From contig CAZOGL010000038.1 of the NCBI GenBank assembly GCA_964579575.1, positions 1-15,227 on the forward strand: a DNA stretch of 15,227 nucleotides. The letters run 5' to 3'. Source of the DNA: CAVEFW01 sp964579575. Lineage in GTDB: Bacteria; Actinomycetota; Coriobacteriia; Coriobacteriales; Eggerthellaceae. Positions 1-7,017 of this stretch are shown here, one piece after another. The translations under genes were made by a program, and so were the position numbers. Under the pieces are notes generated by a model. It saw only the letters and a list, made by a program, of their open reading frames with translations, was not told where the DNA came from and searched no databases. How positions within the stretch are numbered: the stretch's first letter is position 1; every line of letters starts with the position of its first letter.

Positions 1-197
1 GGGCCAGCCCCCGAGACTTGTGCTCCCCGGCTGCGGACGCACCACATGTTGTGGGCACACGGATTAGCTAGCTTTCTATAGCGTTGATGCCCTTCTCATT
101 TTGAACACATTTCACAGGCATTTTGCCGTAAGCCCCGTCGAAGACCATTCCAACCATCCTCTTACCTTATATATAAGTAGGAACCTGTGGGGCTCCT
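1..197. other. Left-edge stretch without a recognisable gene
   Basis: No gene can be supported here. The first 80 bases are G+C-rich. Open frames on the plus strand run in from the window edge and stop within 60-81 bases, at 64-66, 69-71 and 79-81. A C-terminus of an upstream gene is therefore possible, but no frame gives a recognisable protein. I also compared it by eye with RNA gene ends (tmRNA, SRP RNA, RNase P RNA) and found no convincing match. The later part is A+T-richer and includes TATATATAAG around 168-177, which could be a -10 region, but no matching -35 box is evident. Confidence 0.4.
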
Positions 198-278
198 ATG
201 AAAAAGGACACCGAGGAATCGACACCCGATTTGCAGGCGACGCTCGAAATCGCACGAGAAGCCTCCCATATAAAATAA
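198..278 (+). other. Tiny 26-codon ORF, faintly like the start of formate-tetrahydrofolate ligase
   Basis: An ATG at 198 follows a G-rich stretch (GTGGGG, a possible weak ribosome binding site) and opens 26 codons ending in TAA at 276-278. The peptide begins MKKDTEES and contains DLQATLEIAREASHIK. This recalls the D-[IL]-E-I-A-x-E/A-A pattern at the extreme N-terminus of formate-tetrahydrofolate ligases. The resemblance is weak and comes from memory, not alignment. The frame ends in the A-rich stretch that forms the U-tract of the tyrS terminator on the other strand. It could be a remnant of a decayed gene, a small peptide or pure chance. Chance is the most likely. Confidence 0.15.
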
Positions 279-299
279 AGATGCCGGGAGACCGACATC
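270..299 (-). terminator. Intrinsic terminator of tyrS
   Basis: Read on the minus strand, GATG-T-CGG, loop TCTC, CCG-G-CATC forms an 8-bp stem with one wobble pair. It is followed at once by TTTATTTTAT. It lies 40 nt past the tyrS stop codon, a normal place for a Rho-independent terminator. Confidence 0.8.
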
Positions 300-338
300 C
301 TTATCCTCTTTACAACGTTACGTTCTGGTTTTGACTGT

Positions 339-1562
339 TTACGCCAACAGGAACTTGCGGAACACCTTCTTGCCCTTGCGCACGATGGCGCCTTCCTCAA
401 GCTGCGCGCGGGTTACTCGATCCTCGTGACTTCCCACCGGCTCACCGCCTAAGCTTACGCCCTTTTGCTGGATGAGCTTACGCGCCTCGCTCTTGCTCTT
501 GACTAGGCCTGCAAGAACCATAAGGTCGACAATGTTGACAGAGCCGTCGACCAGCATATCCTCGGGAACCTCGGTGCTCGGCATGTTCTCGCTGTCGCCA
601 GCGCCACTGAAAATTGCGCGAGCGGTCTCTTGCGACTTCTTCGCTGCATCCTCGCCGTGAACCAACGCTGTGAGCTCGAAGGCCAAAATCTCCTTCTTCT
701 CGTTCACGCGAGAGTCGTCCCACGCCTCCATCTCAGCAATTTGATCGAGGGAAAGGAAGGTGAGCATGCGTAGGCACTTTGTGACGGTTGCATCATCTAT
801 GTTGCGCCAATACTGGTAAAACTCGTAGGGACTGGTCTTTTCGGGATCCAGCCACACCGCTCCCTTGGCGGTCTTGCCCATCTTCTTACCCTCGCTGTTC
901 AACAGGAGCGTGATGGTCATGGCATACGCGTCGTCTCCGGTCTTTTTGCGGATAAGCTCGGTGCCACCCAACATGTTGGACCATTGGTCGTCGCCACCGA
1001 ACTGCATGTTGCACCCGTAGTGGTTGTGGAGGTAATAGAAGTCGTAGGACTGCATGATCATGTAATTGAACTCGAAGAACGAAAGTCCACGCTCCATGCG
1101 CTGCTTATAGCACTCGGCGCGCAACATGTTGTTCACGCTGAAGCAGGGACCGACTTCGCGCAAGACATCGACGTACTTCAAATCCATAAGCCAATCTGCG
1201 TTGTTCACCACAATGGCCTTGTCATCGCCGAGCTCGATAAAACGTCCGATTTGCTTGAGGAAGCAATCACAGTTGTGTTGAATGGTCTCCTCAGTCATCA
1301 TTTTGCGCATGTCGGTGCGGCCGGAGGGGTCGCCAATCATACCCGTGCCTCCACCCAACAAGACGATGGGTTTATTGCCGGCCATTTGCAGACGCTTCAT
1401 GAGACACAAGGCCATGAAGTGACCCACGTGCAAAGAATCGGCTGTGGGGTCAAAACCGATATAGAAGCGAGCACCTCCGTTGTTCACCAAATCACGGATC
1501 TCCTCCTCATCCGTGACCTGAGCGATAAGGCCGCGCGCCTGAAGCTCCTCGTAAATTCCCAT
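339..1562 (-). CDS. tyrS: Tyrosyl-tRNA synthetase
   Basis: This cytoplasmic class I synthetase charges tRNA-Tyr with tyrosine using ATP. The 407-residue length is typical for the bacterial family. The HIGH-type signature is HVGH at residues 45-48. The tyrosine-binding residues Y167, Q171 and D174 sit in YMIMQSYD, followed by QFGGDDQW at 187-194. The second ATP motif is KMGKT at 227-231, a KMSKS variant of the kind also found in E. coli TyrS (KFGKT). The C-terminal region, from about 341, is an S4-like RNA-binding domain (VDLMVLAGLVKSKSEARK). The ATG start at 1562 has AGAGGA seven bases upstream. It lies 87 nt downstream of the U32 gene on the same strand, so co-transcription is possible. No T-box leader is visible in that gap. 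Confidence 0.97.
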   Translation of the reverse strand: MGIYEELQARGLIAQVTDEEEIRDLVNNGGARFYIGFDPTADSLHVGHFMALCLMKRLQMAGNKPIVLLGGGTGMIGDPSGRTDMRKMMTEETIQHNCDCFLKQIGRFIELGDDKAIVVNNADWLMDLKYVDVLREVGPCFSVNNMLRAECYKQRMERGLSFFEFNYMIMQSYDFYYLHNHYGCNMQFGGDDQWSNMLGGTELIRKKTGDDAYAMTITLLLNSEGKKMGKTAKGAVWLDPEKTSPYEFYQYWRNIDDATVTKCLRMLTFLSLDQIAEMEAWDDSRVNEKKEILAFELTALVHGEDAAKKSQETARAIFSGAGDSENMPSTEVPEDMLVDGSVNIVDLMVLAGLVKSKSEARKLIQQKGVSLGGEPVGSHEDRVTRAQLEEGAIVRKGKKVFRKFLLA

Positions 1563-1602
1563 GCGGTGTCCTCTCTGTTAAAAGGTTGATTCGGAGATGG
1601 TA

Positions 1603-1620
1603 CGCCTTTGCAGAAAGGCG
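1603..1620 (-). other. Intergenic hairpin between the U32 gene and tyrS
   Basis: CGCCTTT and AAAGGCG form a perfect 7-bp stem around a 4-base loop, 40-58 nt upstream of the tyrS start. No U-tract follows on the minus strand, so it is unlikely to be a full terminator. It may be an RNA-processing or stability element, or only a partial attenuator. Confidence 0.45.
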
Positions 1621-1649
1621 GTCAATTTTGAAAGCGTCAAACGGCCTCG

Positions 1650-4127
1650 TTACTGCACGCCACGGAATAGATGCCCCGTTGTGGCATTCGAAACCTTGGA
1701 AACAGCATTGCCATCGCGTTCGCCGATATCGCGCGCACGAACGGCTCGACCCACCGCCTGCGCAGTCTCTTCCGCCGACATGAGCGTTGTGTCGACCATC
1801 AGCGCAGAGACACCCGCCTTGATGAGGTCGGGGACAAACGCGGCGATATCAAGAGCCACACTGTTATATATGTGGCTTCGGCCCATGGCGTCGGTAAAAA
1901 CGGGGAAGTCATAACCCTTTCGATCCTTGAGATAATGTATCGCCTTGCGGCGAGAGCAATGCGCGCAATCCTCGTTACAAGGCGCTTGGGACATAAGAAC
2001 GCAATGCTCGGTCACCATGAGTTCTTGGGCGCCAATGATTGTCAAGCCGACAGGGACAGGGGAACCTCCCTCGGTCATGTCTGCAATCTGGTGCAACGTC
2101 AGCTCGGGAGAGAGCCATACGCGTTGCGCACCCCAAGAGGAAACAACCTCAAGGCTCACCTTGTTCGTGATGGGAACATGCGGGCCCACCTCAGGCAGGG
2201 CGCCTTTGTCATCTGCGCGCAACAGGGAAGCAGCGCTGTCTGCAAGGATTGCCTGTCCCTCTTTTACGTACTCCCACACGTCGATATCGCGAACGGTCTC
2301 CCTCGTATTTTCAAGCATCTCGTGGGCAATTGCAGGAAGAGCTATGGCACACCCCTTGGGGTATCCCGCCTGCTCAACCGAATCGACCGCGCGTCCTGCC
2401 ATCATCGCCGAACCCCTCTTGTAGTTGAGCGCATGCACATAGACGACATCGGCACCTGCGCGACGAGCAGCACGCGCACACGCAGGATTTGCCACGAGCG
2501 CCGTCACCTTGCAGCGAGGAAACGTAACCGGGTACGCAGCGGAGTGGGGCTCAACCTTGGGAAGCACGCGCTTTTGCGCTGTTCCACCAAGCGCCGACAG
2601 CAAGTTCTCGAGGGCATCTGCGCGAACACGGTGAATCGCGGAAAAGCCAAGACCTACCCCCTCATCAAGGTTGACGTCAAGGCGCTCAAGGACAAAAGGG
2701 GTGTTGCCAAGACGGTCAACATGGGAGCGAATGTCCTCGTCCGTGATGGCTTTGGTGCGCGCAGCCTCCACGATGGGCCCTTCGGCGGCTCCCTCAGCTT
2801 GGCCCGCCTCCCCAAGGCGTCTCTTGTAGCGACTGTCAGCAAGACAAAACTCGATGGCAAGAGGCTCCCCTATCCGGACATTCACAACACCGCGAACCGG
2901 CAACCTTGGCTCCTTCGCGTCGTCGTCAAACACCGCCTGCGCGCTACGGACGCGAAACACGCGATCGCCCGCACGCACCGCACGAGCCTCCCGATCGCCT
3001 TCGCGAACAGGGATGCAAAGAAGGCCTTTCCTGTCGAAGTCAAGCGAAGAGATTTCTTGGACTGCTCGTCCCCTGCCCGTCCAAATCTCAAGAACGTCCC
3101 CCTCGCAAATATCAAGAGAGGGCTTCAAAAACAACGCCGTCTTGCCCACGCGTTCAATGCGACCCGCAGGCACACCTCGGTTGTTGGGGCGTTGGTAGCT
3201 CATCATGTCGTTGTCGCGGCAATTCTCGAGATACGCGGTGGTAAAACCGCGAGAAAACGCCTCGGAGAGGGCTTGACGCTCCTCGTGGGTCGGCGTCGCG
3301 TCCTGCCCTGCCTCGAGGCGATCCAAAACAGCTCGATACACGCGGACAACCGAGGCAACATAGTCGGGAGACTTCATGCGCCCTTCTATTTTAAGAGAGG
3401 CCACACCCGCACGCCTGAGCTCGGGCAACAAATCAGCAGAGCAAAGGTCCCGAGGAGAAAGCAGGTGCTCTCCAGGTGTCTTCAGCGGTTTTTCTTGACC
3501 GGAACGAAAAAGTTGGTAGGGCAAACGACAAGGCTGGGCACACGTTCCACGGTTGGCAGATCGCCCGCCAATCATCGAAGACATGAGACATTGGCCCGAA
3601 TAGCATACGCACAGCGCACCGTGGGCAAACACCTCCACCTCCATACCGAGCTGTTCGGCGACCTCGCACAAAAACGCGATCTCTTCCACCGACAGCTCGC
3701 GAGACAGGGTTACACGCTTGCATCCCAAAAGAGCGGCCACCTCAAGACCGGCGCCATCGTGGATGTTCATCTGGGTCGAGGCATGAAGCTCCGCCTCGGG
3801 CAACGTGCGATGAAGCTCAAAGGCAAGACCGATGTCTTGCACAATAAAGGCGTCTGCCCCAACACGCCACGCTTGGCGAGCGCACTCCAATGCGCTAGGA
3901 AGTTCTCCTGGCAAAATCGCCGTGTTCAATGCAACGTAGATGCGAACACCTCGGGCATGGGCATACGCGCACGCCTCGCCAAGGGACTCGTACGTGAAAT
4001 TCTCCGCATTCCTGCGAGCATTGAAAGACCCCAACCCGAGATACACCGCATCTGCGCCAGCCGTTACTGCCGCATGAAGCGCAGCCTGATTCCCCGCTGG
4101 AGCCAAAAGTTCAATATGTTCTTTCAT
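1650..4127 (-). CDS. U32 family protein, probable RlhA/TrhP-type RNA hydroxylation factor (annotated widely as U32 peptidase)
   Basis: An 825-residue protein whose N-terminal half is a TIM-barrel-like U32 domain (LLAPAGN at 7-13, AGADAVYLG at 23-31). The family signature is at 165-184: E165, F167, H169-G170, C173, S177-G178, C180 and S183. GGRSANRGTC and C200 follow. In E. coli the relatives RlhA and TrhP are needed for 5-hydroxycytidine in 23S rRNA and 5-hydroxyuridine in tRNA. Other members are called collagenase-like peptidases. The length exceeds RlhA. The middle (about 330-480) looks like the small inserted domain of long U32 proteins, and the C-terminal part has a further Cys cluster near 706-725 (C-x7-C-x3-C-x2-C). 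The ATG start has GGGAGAGAG about 9 nt upstream. It lies directly upstream of tyrS. Which RNA or protein it acts on cannot be read from sequence. Confidence 0.9.
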   Translation of the reverse strand: MKEHIELLAPAGNQAALHAAVTAGADAVYLGLGSFNARRNAENFTYESLGEACAYAHARGVRIYVALNTAILPGELPSALECARQAWRVGADAFIVQDIGLAFELHRTLPEAELHASTQMNIHDGAGLEVAALLGCKRVTLSRELSVEEIAFLCEVAEQLGMEVEVFAHGALCVCYSGQCLMSSMIGGRSANRGTCAQPCRLPYQLFRSGQEKPLKTPGEHLLSPRDLCSADLLPELRRAGVASLKIEGRMKSPDYVASVVRVYRAVLDRLEAGQDATPTHEERQALSEAFSRGFTTAYLENCRDNDMMSYQRPNNRGVPAGRIERVGKTALFLKPSLDICEGDVLEIWTGRGRAVQEISSLDFDRKGLLCIPVREGDREARAVRAGDRVFRVRSAQAVFDDDAKEPRLPVRGVVNVRIGEPLAIEFCLADSRYKRRLGEAGQAEGAAEGPIVEAARTKAITDEDIRSHVDRLGNTPFVLERLDVNLDEGVGLGFSAIHRVRADALENLLSALGGTAQKRVLPKVEPHSAAYPVTFPRCKVTALVANPACARAARRAGADVVYVHALNYKRGSAMMAGRAVDSVEQAGYPKGCAIALPAIAHEMLENTRETVRDIDVWEYVKEGQAILADSAASLLRADDKGALPEVGPHVPITNKVSLEVVSSWGAQRVWLSPELTLHQIADMTEGGSPVPVGLTIIGAQELMVTEHCVLMSQAPCNEDCAHCSRRKAIHYLKDRKGYDFPVFTDAMGRSHIYNSVALDIAAFVPDLIKAGVSALMVDTTLMSAEETAQAVGRAVRARDIGERDGNAVSKVSNATTGHLFRGVQ

Positions 4128-4178
4128 GGATGTTGCTCTCTCCCAAAGTTTTTAGCGTGAAATTATGTAGTAGTATAA
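4128..4178. promoter_or_regulatory. Compact divergent promoter region between the U32 gene and PBP-1
   Basis: Only 51 bp separate two divergent genes. On the plus strand TATAAA at 4174-4179 is a good -10 box that overlaps the first possible ATG (4179). It would start transcription at about 4185, the second ATG. A poor -35 (TTTAGC, 4151-4156) lies 17 bp upstream. On the minus strand CATAAT (4162-4167) is a likely -10 for the U32 gene, with TTCATG 16 bp further upstream as a weak -35. The two promoters overlap, so their use is probably mutually exclusive. Confidence 0.5.
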
Positions 4179-4184
4179 ATGCTC

Positions 4185-6209
4185 ATGAAGACAAGAAGAA
4201 AACAACGCAACGCCCATCCCCATCCAATTCGATGGGTCTTGCTCTGCATCGTCGTTGCGATAGCCCTCATCGGTTACGTATCCGTCAACAGCGTCATGAA
4301 CTCCATCAAAGAGTGGACGCAGGATCTTCCAAGCGTCACGGACACGACAGCGTTCGAGTATAGCTCGAAAACCGTTGTGTATGCCAACGACAGCTCAACT
4401 GTTCTTGCCGAGTTCTACCTCCAAGACCAACAACCCGTCACCATCAATCAAGTAAACAACTATGTCTTGGCTGGCACGGTTGCCACCGAGGACGAACGCT
4501 TCTATGAGCACAACGGTGTTGACGCCCTCGGCATAGCACGCGCCTTCGTCAACAATTTCGTAGGCGGCGACTTGGAAGGCGCGTCGACGATCACCCAACA
4601 ACTCGTTCGCAACACGCTCCTCTCCGAAGAGGCCAACGACATCTCCCTCAAGCGCAAGGTTCGCGAAGCAGACCTCGCTTTGCAGATGGAAAAGGCGTAC
4701 TCAAAGAACGAGATTCTTATGATGTACATCAACACCATCAATTACGGCGATGGGTGCTACGGTATCGAAGCGGCCGCGCAGCATTATTTCCAGACATCCG
4801 CGGCGAATCTGACAATCGCCCAAGCCGCAACGCTTATCGGCATCCCCCAATCACCCACGTACAACAACCCGGTCAACTACCCCGAGAATTGTGTCAAACG
4901 TCGCAATGTGGTTTTGAGTCGCATGCTCTCCTACGGATGTATCACGCAAGCCGAATATGACGCGGCGGTGGCAAGCGACCTCAACCTCAACCTTGCCCCC
5001 TCAAAGTCCGAAGACGGCATCCTCAAATATCCCTACTTTACCAGCTACGTCAGGGACACCCTTCTCGAGCAACTTGACTATGAGACAGTGTTCGAGGGCG
5101 GCCTGACTGTCTATACGACGATTGACCCGACGTTGCAAGGTTACGCTGAGGATGTTACCAATGACATGTATGGAAGTCTTGACGATGACATCTATTTGTC
5201 CCTTACCTGCGTAGAGCCCTCGACCGGCTACGTCTTGGCGATGATCGGTGGCCGCGACTACTACAGCAACCAGTTCAACTTGGCAACGAGCGAATCTGGT
5301 CGCCAAGCAGGATCGAGCTTCAAGGTGTTCACCTTGACCGCGGCAATCGAGCAAGGCATCAGCCCGAAATCAACTGTCGATTGCTCGTCGCGAGACACCA
5401 TCAATGGATGGAGCGTCGAGAACTACGCAGGTTACAACTACGGCATTCGCTCCATCGAGTCTGCGACCTGGGTCTCCTCCAACACCGGCTTCGCCCACCT
5501 CGTCACCGACGAAAACGGCGTCTCCCCGGCAAGCGTCTTGGAGATGGCAAACCGCCTCGGCGTCTCCGGCACGCATGGTTTTGGAGCCTATCCCGCCTTG
5601 ACCCTCGGCGTTGCCCAGGTCAACACGCTTAAGATGGCCAGCGGCTACAGCACCTTCGCAAACAACGGCATCCACTGCGATGCCACCTGCATCAAGAAGG
5701 TCGTTGACAACACAGGCGCCACCATCATCGACAATACCAACCCACAGGGCAAACAGGTCATCACGAAAGAAGTGTCCTACGCTGTCACCCAAGTTCTCGA
5801 GGGAGTCGTCAACTACGGCACCGCGACCGACGCCCGTCTTACCAACGGCCAGGTTTCGGCAGGCAAGACCGGCACCTCAGAGGATTGGCGCGACCTGTGG
5901 TACGTCGGCTACACCCCGCAATATTCGGTCGCGGTGTGGGCTGGCGCCGACCCCGAGCGCCAAATGTACGAGGCAACGTGGTGTAAGACCGTATGGCGTG
6001 AATTCATGACGCTCGCATTGGATGGCAAGGAGACCAAGGATTTCGACACCGCCGACTCTCCGAAATATGACAGCATCTACAACACGCTACATTCCGGTTC
6101 GGGATCGTATACCTCGTCGACAAACACTACCGATACCGGCGGCGGCGGGACCGAAACAGATGACTCCACATACAGCGAAAACAACGAGGTGACATTCTCG
6201 ATGAGCTAG
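4185..6209 (+). CDS. Class A penicillin-binding protein (bifunctional transglycosylase/transpeptidase), copy 1
   Basis: Polymerises lipid II and cross-links peptidoglycan outside the membrane. Two starts are possible, ATG 4179 and ATG 4185; an in-frame TAA at 4176-4178 rules out any further upstream. Neither has a Shine-Dalgarno, and the -10 box placement favours a leaderless mRNA starting at 4185. Numbered from 4179 (676 aa), there is a basic N-terminus and one membrane segment at about 18-36. The GT51 domain has E104 in TEDERFYEH and E163 in RKVREA, the two catalytic glutamates by comparison with E. coli PBP1b. Transpeptidase motifs are S379-x-x-K (SSFK), S433-S-N and K563-T-G. The tail from about 638 is rich in Ser, Thr and Gly. 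It is the only plus-strand gene of the window and is paralogous to the minus-strand PBP at 7018-9183. Confidence 0.95.
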   Translation: MKTRRKQRNAHPHPIRWVLLCIVVAIALIGYVSVNSVMNSIKEWTQDLPSVTDTTAFEYSSKTVVYANDSSTVLAEFYLQDQQPVTINQVNNYVLAGTVATEDERFYEHNGVDALGIARAFVNNFVGGDLEGASTITQQLVRNTLLSEEANDISLKRKVREADLALQMEKAYSKNEILMMYINTINYGDGCYGIEAAAQHYFQTSAANLTIAQAATLIGIPQSPTYNNPVNYPENCVKRRNVVLSRMLSYGCITQAEYDAAVASDLNLNLAPSKSEDGILKYPYFTSYVRDTLLEQLDYETVFEGGLTVYTTIDPTLQGYAEDVTNDMYGSLDDDIYLSLTCVEPSTGYVLAMIGGRDYYSNQFNLATSESGRQAGSSFKVFTLTAAIEQGISPKSTVDCSSRDTINGWSVENYAGYNYGIRSIESATWVSSNTGFAHLVTDENGVSPASVLEMANRLGVSGTHGFGAYPALTLGVAQVNTLKMASGYSTFANNGIHCDATCIKKVVDNTGATIIDNTNPQGKQVITKEVSYAVTQVLEGVVNYGTATDARLTNGQVSAGKTGTSEDWRDLWYVGYTPQYSVAVWAGADPERQMYEATWCKTVWREFMTLALDGKETKDFDTADSPKYDSIYNTLHSGSGSYTSSTNTTDTGGGGTETDDSTYSENNEVTFSMS

Positions 6210-6214
6210 AGACT

Positions 6215-6242
6215 GCGACAGGTTGTCACAACGGCCTGTCGC
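6215..6242 (+). other. Hairpin just after the PBP-1 stop codon
   Basis: GCGACAGG and CCTGTCGC form a perfect 8-bp outer stem, with an inner GTTG/CAAC stem. No T-run follows, so it probably protects the 3' end or aids the strong terminator that follows 15 bp later. Confidence 0.45.
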
Positions 6243-6250
6243 AACAACCC

Positions 6251-6310
6251 AAAACAAGAAGGGGTGCTGCTTGGATATGCAGCGCCCCTTCTCTTTGCCT
6301 TCGTTTCTTT
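6251..6310. terminator. Strong bidirectional terminator between convergent PBP-1 and the lipoprotein gene
   Basis: AGAAGGGGTGCTGC (6257-6270) pairs over 14 bp, with one wobble, with GCAGCGCCCCTTCT (6279-6292) around an 8-base loop. T-rich sequence follows on the plus strand (CTTTGCCTTCGTTTCTTT), and TTGTTTT follows on the minus strand. It is well placed to stop both convergent transcripts. Confidence 0.85.
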
Positions 6311-6351
6311 ATCGACTTCGTTGACCTTGTTGGTTCTCTTGGTCTTGTTGA

Positions 6352-6822
6352 CTAGTTCAACTCGGTTGCAGCCTTCTCGGCCGCCTTCAACAGGTCAACA
6401 CCCTCTTGGTATCGCTCCTGAACAGCCTTGAGAGATTCCTCGGTAATAGCCTCGCCACTTTCATACAGCGTGACATACTTGTCGAGGGCTTCCTTCATAG
6501 CCGCGCATCCCGCATCGTACTTCTCCTTTACTTCCTTCACAGAATCGGCGGCCTCGAGACCCTGCATCTTCTCAACATCTTTTGCCGCCGCTTCCGCTGC
6601 AGCACGCATCTGGGTAACGTCTCCTGATTCTACGGCGGTCGTAAACGCATCAAGGTCGGTATCGAGCGTCGACGTTACCTGCGCAATCTGGGACATATAC
6701 TGGTCAACGGGATTTTGAGCAGAGGAAGTCGTCCCTGTCAGAGCGGAGCAACCCGTCATTGCGACACACAGCGTTGCGGACATGGCAACTGCGACAACGC
6801 CTGTTGCAAATCGTTTCTTCAT
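6352..6822 (-). CDS. Small helical lipoprotein of unknown function
   Basis: A 156-residue secreted lipoprotein. The start is MKKR, a hydrophobic core follows to about residue 21, and the lipobox is MTGC with the lipidated Cys at 25. The mature part is strongly helical and charged, with heptad-like stretches (AAAEAAAKDVEKM, VKEVKEKYDAGCAAMKEALDKY). It is probably a short helical bundle or coiled coil anchored to the outer face of the membrane. I do not recognise a family. The ATG has AGGAA nine bases upstream, and a plausible promoter lies about 60 bp upstream. It sits between two class A PBPs, converges on the first and follows the second on the same strand. That invites the idea of a cell-wall role, but nothing in the sequence proves it. 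Confidence 0.85.
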   Translation of the reverse strand: MKKRFATGVVAVAMSATLCVAMTGCSALTGTTSSAQNPVDQYMSQIAQVTSTLDTDLDAFTTAVESGDVTQMRAAAEAAAKDVEKMQGLEAADSVKEVKEKYDAGCAAMKEALDKYVTLYESGEAITEESLKAVQERYQEGVDLLKAAEKAATELN

Positions 6823-6876
6823 AAGCGGTTCCTTTTCTCAATGATCGCGTTCTTGTTCGTGTGGAAACTCTACGAC

Positions 6877-6904
6877 AAAATAGGCGAAGTCGACCCGTCA
6901 CCAA
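6877..6904 (-). promoter_or_regulatory. Probable sigma-70-type promoter of the lipoprotein gene
   Basis: On the minus strand TTGGTG (6899-6904) and TATTTT (6877-6882) are spaced by 16 bp, giving a leader of about 45-50 nt before the ATG. A run of seven T (6906-6912) lies directly upstream of the -35 box. It may be an UP-like element or the tail of a weak terminator for the preceding PBP gene. Confidence 0.4.
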
Positions 6905-6905
6905 G

Positions 6906-6944
6906 AAAAAAACAACAGAGCGACCATGTTTTATCGCAACAATG
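6906..6944 (-). terminator. Possible weak terminator of PBP-2
   Basis: On the minus strand a short imperfect stem (GCGA...TCGC or CGACAT...ATGGTCG) precedes CTCTGTTG and then TTTTTTT. The stem is poor, so some read-through into the lipoprotein gene is likely. Confidence 0.25.
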
Positions 6945-7017
6945 TCGTTCTATGTCGAGGGGCTCACGGAAAAGTTCTACCGCGCCCCCTCAACGCACCG
7001 CATCCGACAATATCGTT

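Noticed and set aside
1..52. The 11-mer GCCCCCGAGAC shared between the left edge and the rpsA leader
   Set aside because: Many 11-mers repeat by chance in 15 kb when both strands are considered, and the flanks do not match.
1..80. Possible RNA gene end or riboswitch at the left edge
   Set aside because: The G+C-rich stretch can form short stems but matches no RNA family I can recognise, and the window cuts it off.
1671..4160. An open frame of 829 codons on the plus strand, antisense to the U32 gene
   Set aside because: It is codon-in-phase antisense to a clear gene. In this phase antisense stops arise only from sense TTA, CTA and TCA codons, which this genome rarely uses. The same effect gives long antisense frames over argJ, argB, argD and rpsA. 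The translation shows no domain.
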